Made by a program: the position numbers and the translations under genes
The notes under the pieces: model-generated
The model's input: the letters and a program-made list of their open reading frames with translations, nothing else
The model's database searches: none
Told to the model about the DNA's origin: nothing
Shown: piece by piece, positions 59,364 to 64,000 of the stretch
How the letters are laid out: each line of letters opens with the position of its first letter
Position numbering within the stretch: the first letter of the stretch is position 1
Source of the DNA: Nesterenkonia lutea
GTDB lineage: Bacteria > Actinomycetota > Actinomycetes > Actinomycetales > Micrococcaceae
DNA: 64,000 nt
Direction: 5' to 3'
NCBI RefSeq assembly: GCF_014873955.1
Contig: NZ_JADBED010000001.1
Coordinates: 1,240,001-1,304,000 of the forward strand

Positions 59364-60527
59364 TCAGAGCGAGAGCATGGTGCCGGTCTCCGGTCGCCCG
59401 ATCTCCTGGTAGGTCGCGAAGAGGATGGAGGCATCCGGAATCTCCACTGTGGCGGGCTGTCCCTGGCCGCCGAGCAGCACGAAGCGCAGCTGGTCTCCCC
59501 GGTTCTTCTTGTCGCGCTTGATGCCTTCGAGCAGCTGGCTCCAGCGGTCATCGCGATAGGTGGTGGGCAGACCCAGCAGGTTCAGCACCGAATGGTGCCG
59601 GTCGGCCGTGGCGTCGTCGAGCCGTCCCAGGCTGCGGGCGAGCTCGGCCGCGAAGATCATGCCCACCGAGATCGCGGCCCCGTGGCGCCACTGGTAGCGC
59701 TCGGCCAGCTCGATGGCGTGGCCCAGCGTGTGGCCGTAGTTCAGCGACTCCCGGAGCCCGGACTCCAGCATGTCCTCTCCGACCACCTTGGCCTTGACCG
59801 CGACGGCGCGCTCGATCAGCTCGCGGATCTGCCAGGAGTGCGGATTCTGCGTCTGCTCGGGACTGGCCTCGATGATCTCCAGGATGCGTTCATCGGCGAT
59901 GAAGCCGCACTTGACGACCTCGGCGAGTCCCGCCACGAGCTCATTGCGCGGGAGGGTCAGCAGAGTGTCGAGATCGGCCAGCACCCCGGCAGGCTGGTGG
60001 AAGGATCCCACGAGGTTCTTGCCCTCTGAGGTGTTGATCCCGGTCTTGCCGCCCACGGCGGCATCGACCATCCCCAGCAGCGTGGTGGGCATGTGGACCA
60101 CTCGGATGCCGCGCAGCCAGGTGGCGGCCACGAAGCCGGCGACGTCGGTCACCGCGCCTCCGCCGACCGCGACCACGGCATCGGACCTGGTGAAGTCGTT
60201 CTGCCCCAGGACCTGCCAGCAGAAGGCGGCGACCTGGATGTGCTTGCCCTCTTCGGCGTCGGGGATCTCCGCGACCAGAGCCTGGTATCCGGCCTTCTCC
60301 AGGTCCTCGCGGACCACGTCACCGGTGGCGCGCAGCGCGCGCGGGTGGATGACGAGCACGCGTTCAGCCTGCGTGCCGACGAGGTCTGGGAGCCGGGAGA
60401 GCAGACCGTTGCCGATGACCACCTCATAACCGAGCTCCTGGCCGCCGGTGCCGCTGCCCTCCCCGACGGTGATGACGGTGGGTTCAGGGTTCTGGGCGGA
60501 AGCCTTGGTCTCAGCCTGGTGGCTCAT
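59364..60527 (-). CDS. aroB: 3-Dehydroquinate synthase
   Basis: 387 residues; the NAD- and zinc-dependent second step of the shikimate pathway. Motifs: [97 protein letters not shown] and [10 protein letters not shown] (metal-binding). A ~20-residue N-terminal extension precedes the fold. The start overlaps the aroK stop (ATGA). Confidence 0.96.
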   Translation of the reverse strand: MSHQAETKASAQNPEPTVITVGEGSGTGGQELGYEVVIGNGLLSRLPDLVGTQAERVLVIHPRALRATGDVVREDLEKAGYQALVAEIPDAEEGKHIQVAAFCWQVLGQNDFTRSDAVVAVGGGAVTDVAGFVAATWLRGIRVVHMPTTLLGMVDAAVGGKTGINTSEGKNLVGSFHQPAGVLADLDTLLTLPRNELVAGLAEVVKCGFIADERILEIIEASPEQTQNPHSWQIRELIERAVAVKAKVVGEDMLESGLRESLNYGHTLGHAIELAERYQWRHGAAISVGMIFAAELARSLGRLDDATADRHHSVLNLLGLPTTYRDDRWSQLLEGIKRDKKNRGDQLRFVLLGGQGQPATVEIPDASILFATYQEIGRPETGTMLSL

Positions 60528-61084
60528 GCGCTGTGGTCTCTCCTGAAGGTGGTGTTGAGTGCCCGCACGATGGTATCGACTCGCACAGCGATGTGCTCAT
60601 CGTCCGGACTCATGACGATATCAGCGCAGTCTCGATAGATCTGCTCCCGTTCGGCATAGATCCGCACCCAGCTCTGCACCGGGTCCGAGCCGAGGATCGG
60701 GCGGGTGGATCCGTCCCCGAGGCGCTGCGTGGCCTGGGCCACAGTCAGGTCCAGGAGCACGACGAGCTGCTCGGCCAGCAGCTCCCGGGTGCGGCGGCTG
60801 AGCACGGAGCCGCCGCCGAGGCTGATCACCGAAGGGCGGGGCGAGTCGATCAGCTCCGCGACGATCTTCTCCTCCTCCGCACGGAAGGCGTCCTCGCCGT
60901 GCAGCGAGAAGTACGCCGGGATGGGACCGTGGCGTGCCACGAAGAACTGGTCGGTGTCCACATGGGGCCGGTGAAGTCGGCGCGCCAGCGCCGCGCCCAC
61001 AGTGGACTTTCCCGAGCCCATGGGGCCGATCAGCACGATGTTGCGGCCGTCGCCTCGGTTCTCGGCGGCTGCTGGCTGAGGCAT
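60524..61084 (-). CDS. aroK: Shikimate kinase
   Basis: 186 residues. P-loop [17 protein letters not shown], the shikimate-binding DTD (HVDTDQFF), the GGG element ([10 protein letters not shown]), and the lid region with STRPILG. It phosphorylates shikimate. It overlaps the aroC stop by one base (TGATG) and aroB by four. Confidence 0.95.
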   Translation of the reverse strand: MPQPAAAENRGDGRNIVLIGPMGSGKSTVGAALARRLHRPHVDTDQFFVARHGPIPAYFSLHGEDAFRAEEEKIVAELIDSPRPSVISLGGGSVLSRRTRELLAEQLVVLLDLTVAQATQRLGDGSTRPILGSDPVQSWVRIYAEREQIYRDCADIVMSPDDEHIAVRVDTIVRALNTTFRRDHSA

Positions 61085-62343
61085 CAGTCCTGCATCGCCG
61101 CCGGGGCCTGCAGCGGGTCACCGTCCGCGCCGGCGCCCGCGGGGTCGGCGCCGAGCTCGGGCAGATGCGCCAGGTAGCTCTCGAGATTGCGGCGCACCTC
61201 GATCACGGAGTCTCCGCCGAACTTCTCCAGCACCGCCTCAGCGATGACCAGGGCCACCATGGCCTCGGCGACCACGCCCGCGGCGGGCACGGCACAGACG
61301 TCGGAGCGCTGGTGGTGGGCGGTGGTGGCCTCCCCGGTGGCGGTGTCCACGGTGCGCAGGGCCCGCGGCACGGTGGCGATGGGCTTCATCCCGGCGCGCA
61401 CTCGCAACGGACCGCCGATGCTCATGCCGCCTTCGATGCCGCCTGCGCGGTTGGAGGTCCGCGCGATCTGTCCCGACTCGTCCAGGGCGATCTCGTCGTG
61501 GGCGGCCGAGCCGCGACGTCGTGTGGTCTCGAATCCGTCGCCGACCTCGACGCCCTTGATCGCCTGGATGCCCATCAGGGCTCCCGCCAGTCGCGAATCG
61601 AGCCGACGGTCCCAATGGACGTAGCTGCCGAGTCCCGGCGGCAGTCCTTCAACGATGACTTCGACGACGCCCCCGAGCGTCTCACCGGCACGATGAGCGT
61701 CGTCGACCTCGGCGACCATCCGCTCAGAGGTCTCGGCATGGAAGCAGCGCAGCGGATCGGCGTCCAGCGCGTCCTGATCTGCGGCCCGTGGCAGCGGCGC
61801 GTCCGCCGGGGCCTGGACCGGACCGATGGCGATGGTGTGCGAGACGGTGCTGATGCCCAGCTCGCTGAGGAACGACTGGGCGGCGGCACCCAGTGCGACC
61901 CGGGTGGCGGTCTCTCGTGCTGAAGCGCGCTCCAGCACCGGGCGCGCCTCGGCGAAGCCGTACTTCTGCATGCCGGTGTAGTCGGCGTGACCTGGGCGGG
62001 GACGCGTGAGAGGGGCGTTGCGGGCGAGGCCTTCAAGGTCCGCGGCCGGAACCGGGTCGGCGGACATGACCTTCTCCCACTTCGGCCATTCGGTGTTGCC
62101 GACCTCGATGGTCAGCGGCCCACCGATGGTGACGCCGTGGCGGACGCCGGCGAGCAGCGCGACCTGATCCTGTTCGAACTTCATCCGGGCCCCGCGACCG
62201 TAGCCGAGGCGACGGCGGGCCAACTTCTCCTGCACAGCTGCCGTGCTCAGAGACACTCCGGCGGGAAGCCCTTCGAGGATCCCGACGAGGGATTTGCCGT
62301 GAGATTCTCCAGAGGTGAGCCAGCGCAACATGGAGTCCATCAT
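61084..62343 (-). CDS. aroC: Chorismate synthase
   Basis: 419 residues, converts EPSP to chorismate with reduced FMN. The first signature is [25 protein letters not shown]; others are [67 protein letters not shown], and [28 protein letters not shown]. Three ATGs lie near the start (62343, 62340, 62331); the first overlaps the aroE stop as ATGA, while 62331 gives the canonical MLRWLT start. A much longer upstream frame is not credible. Confidence 0.96.
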   Translation of the reverse strand: MMDSMLRWLTSGESHGKSLVGILEGLPAGVSLSTAAVQEKLARRRLGYGRGARMKFEQDQVALLAGVRHGVTIGGPLTIEVGNTEWPKWEKVMSADPVPAADLEGLARNAPLTRPRPGHADYTGMQKYGFAEARPVLERASARETATRVALGAAAQSFLSELGISTVSHTIAIGPVQAPADAPLPRAADQDALDADPLRCFHAETSERMVAEVDDAHRAGETLGGVVEVIVEGLPPGLGSYVHWDRRLDSRLAGALMGIQAIKGVEVGDGFETTRRRGSAAHDEIALDESGQIARTSNRAGGIEGGMSIGGPLRVRAGMKPIATVPRALRTVDTATGEATTAHHQRSDVCAVPAAGVVAEAMVALVIAEAVLEKFGGDSVIEVRRNLESYLAHLPELGADPAGAGADGDPLQAPAAMQD

Positions 62344-63233
62344 AAACCGATGGAGCGCCTCATCTTCGCCACGAGCTGGGCATGGGACTCTGCGGAGAGC
62401 CCGGCAGCAGGGCGCTCGGTGGCTGATGTGAAGAGTTCCACCTGCTTCACGGCCTGGTGCAGAAGCATCACCAGACCGCTCACCACTCGGCCGCCGGCGG
62501 CCTCCCAGGAGGCGGCCAGCGCGGAGGGCCACGGGTCGTAGGCCACATCCAGAAGCGGCACCGGGCGGGTCAGCGGGGACAGCGCTGCGGCGATCTCATC
62601 GGCCGCACGGGGCGGCAGTGTGCTGACCACTGCGTCGAGCAGACCGCCCTGCGCTCGAAGGTCGGTGTGCAGCGCCGCCATCGGCAGAATGCGCAGTCTC
62701 AGATCCAGGGCGCGGGCCACAGCCTGCAGCTCGGCGCCGCGCTGCGCCGAGCGGGCGTAGCAGCGGATCTCCGTGCCGCCCAGCTCTGCGGCGGCCGCCA
62801 GTGCAGCAGCGGCGGTGGCTCCGGCTCCGATGATGCCGAAGGTGAGCTCCTCGCGGGAGGAGCCGCGGTGCAGCCCGGCCTCCCCCAGCGCGTGGACGAT
62901 CCCGTCCACATCGGTGTTCTCGCCGTGGAGCACCGGCTCGGATCCCTCGGCTCGGCGGTGGACCACGGTGTTGAGCACGCCCAGCGCCTGGACCCGGGCG
63001 GAGGGCCGAGCGACGACTGCGACCAAGGCGCTCTTCAGCGGCATGGTGACCGACCAGCCCAGCCATCCGGTGTCGGAGCCCGCTCCGCCGAGGAATTCCC
63101 CGAGGCCCTCCAGCGGCACGTCGATGCGGCGGTAGTCGATGTCCAGCCCGAGATGCTCGTAGGCCGCCGCGTGGAGCAGGGGGGATTGGGAGTGTGAGAT
63201 CGGATGGCCCAGCACCGCGGCCCGACGCATCAC
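62340..63233 (-). CDS. aroE: Shikimate dehydrogenase
   Basis: 297 residues. Substrate domain with [35 protein letters not shown] and the catalytic Lys in [12 protein letters not shown]; the catalytic Asp in [13 protein letters not shown]; the NADP domain with [21 protein letters not shown]. It reduces 3-dehydroshikimate. The start overlaps the mltG stop by four bases, so it is in one run with mltG, aroC, aroK and aroB. Confidence 0.94.
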   Translation of the reverse strand: MMRRAAVLGHPISHSQSPLLHAAAYEHLGLDIDYRRIDVPLEGLGEFLGGAGSDTGWLGWSVTMPLKSALVAVVARPSARVQALGVLNTVVHRRAEGSEPVLHGENTDVDGIVHALGEAGLHRGSSREELTFGIIGAGATAAAALAAAAELGGTEIRCYARSAQRGAELQAVARALDLRLRILPMAALHTDLRAQGGLLDAVVSTLPPRAADEIAAALSPLTRPVPLLDVAYDPWPSALAASWEAAGGRVVSGLVMLLHQAVKQVELFTSATERPAAGLSAESHAQLVAKMRRSIGL

Positions 63234-64000
63234 TGTCCCTGGTTCTCCTGGTTGCCCTGATCGTCCTGGGCCGGTTCGCCCTCGCAGATCTCCGGGTTGT
63301 CCTCGCAGTACTGGTTGAACTCCTCGACGTATTCCTGGTGCTGCTCGTAGGTCTCGGCGAACTTCGTCTCACCGGTCTCGAGGTTGGTCGTGATCCAGTA
63401 GTAGTTGTCGCTCGGCTCAGGATTGCCGGCAGCCTCGATGGTCTCCTCGCTGGGAGCGGCGATCGGGCCTGGTGGGAGACCCTCGTTCTGGTACGTGTTG
63501 TACTCGTTCGACGCGTCCTCGCGCTCCTCAGAGGTGAACTGGACACTCTGCGTGCCGAGTCCGTAGATCACCGAGGCGTCGATCTGCAGGAGTCCGCCCG
63601 TCTCCTCATTGCTCGGGTCGAGCCGGTTCTCGATGATTCCGGCGATCATCTCGTAGTCCCCGGGAAGACCTTCGGCGGTCAGCAGCGAAGCGATGATGAT
63701 GGTCTCCCACTGCTCCTCCTCCTCGGTGACACCGGCCTCTTCGAGACGCTCGAAGGTCTCGTCCACCATGTTCTGCAGGACGTCCTCCGGCTCGGCGCCA
63801 ACCTCCGGGCTGTACAGTCCAGCGGCCAGATAGCCCTCGAGGGTCTCCGCCTCCTCCGGCAGTCCGAACGCCTGCGGGTCTCCCGCCGCCTGACGGATGT
63901 CGCTCTCCGGGATGCCGGTTCCCGTGGCGATCGCCGAGAGGGCGGCGTCGATGCGCATGCCGGCGCGCAGGTCGATGAAATCGACCGCCTCCTCCTCGTT
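63230..64000 (-). CDS. mltG: Endolytic transglycosylase MltG (C-terminal part; 5' end outside window)
   Basis: The frame is open to the window edge (…NEEEAVDFIDLRAGMRID). The YceG-like catalytic part is present: WETIIIASLLTAEGLPGDYEMIAGIIENRLDP with the expected catalytic Glu in TAEG, GGLLQIDASVIYGLG, SNEYNTYQNEGLPPGPIAAPSEETIEAAGNPEPSDNYYWI, and the ending KFAETYEQHQEYVEEFNQYC. The tail after it is acidic and Gln/Asn-rich ([17 protein letters not shown]). MltG cuts growing glycan strands at the membrane. Linkage to aroE by overlap is common in Actinobacteria. Confidence 0.93.
   Translation of the reverse strand, partial: NEEEAVDFIDLRAGMRIDAALSAIATGTGIPESDIRQAAGDPQAFGLPEEAETLEGYLAAGLYSPEVGAEPEDVLQNMVDETFERLEEAGVTEEEEQWETIIIASLLTAEGLPGDYEMIAGIIENRLDPSNEETGGLLQIDASVIYGLGTQSVQFTSEEREDASNEYNTYQNEGLPPGPIAAPSEETIEAAGNPEPSDNYYWITTNLETGETKFAETYEQHQEYVEEFNQYCEDNPEICEGEPAQDDQGNQENQGQ

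Noticed and set aside
61084..62532. Longer chorismate synthase starting at 62532
   Set aside because: The extension overlaps aroE and has no family sequence; the enzyme begins at [12 protein letters not shown].
1..64000. CRISPR arrays, tRNA and rRNA genes
   Set aside because: No regularly spaced repeats, no cloverleaf with a GTTCGAATC-type T-arm and acceptor pairing, and no rRNA sequence was recognised while reading both strands; short tRNAs could still be missed by eye.

Overview
The window is high-GC actinobacterial chromosome, most likely from the Micrococcales and probably a Micrococcaceae relative (Arthrobacter/Nesterenkonia type). Evidence for this: the block mltG-aroECKB-efp-nusB-pyrR-pyrBC-carAB-pyrF-mihF-gmk-rpoZ-coaBC-metK, an actinobacterial IHF, a PriA without helicase motifs, an Rpf-LysM secreted muralytic protein, GTG/TTG starts, and many leaderless promoters in which a TANNNT -10 box lies six bases before the start codon. 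The genus is an inference. No rRNA, tRNA or CRISPR was seen.

Layout. 0-2.7 kb: partial unknown gene, EamA exporter, PH-like protein, FNT channel. 2.9-8.8 kb is a DNA-damage island: an Ada-AlkA fusion translationally coupled to a methyl-DNA cysteine methyltransferase, facing a DUF6504-dnaE2 pair whose promoter carries a LexA (SOS) box in the -35/-10 spacer. The two sides overlap tail to tail. 8.9-13.7 kb: DUF3253 and NTF2-like proteins, NCS2 purine permease, and a DUF2306 membrane protein with a two-component system. 13.8-22.8 kb: SDR, copper-type P1B ATPase (CPH motif) under a CsoR-like operator, zinc alcohol/formaldehyde dehydrogenase, MFS exporter, pyruvate-oxidase-like ThDP enzyme, and an Lrp regulator with a CynX-type transporter. 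23.4-24.5 kb: rpf with a structured leader and a strong terminator.

24.5-26.9 kb is a scar zone: a 136-bp displaced copy of part of comEC, an SDR without its NAD-binding half, an intact MerR gene, and an ABC ATPase broken inside its signature motif. 27-30.5 kb: an ABC-2 exporter next to a DesKR-like two-component system. 30.6-38.7 kb: comEC, comEA, degV, leuS and an alpha/beta hydrolase. 38.7-41.5 kb: priA and a VTT membrane protein.

41.55-45.1 kb is the most unusual part. A DMT (EamA) gene and a LysR gene, apparently once divergent, have each lost their N-terminus. The EamA remnant is then split by a ~2.55-kb insertion with imperfect terminal inverted repeats, a 6-bp target duplication, a crippled IS30-family transposase, and two intact passengers: a TetR regulator and an alpha/beta hydrolase sharing a palindromic operator.

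45-64 kb is conserved core, all on the minus strand: SAM synthesis, CoA synthesis, RNAP omega, GMP kinase, IHF, de novo UMP synthesis under PyrR, NusB, EF-P, the shikimate-chorismate pathway, and the 3' part of mltG. Genes there overlap by 1-8 bp, implying translational coupling.
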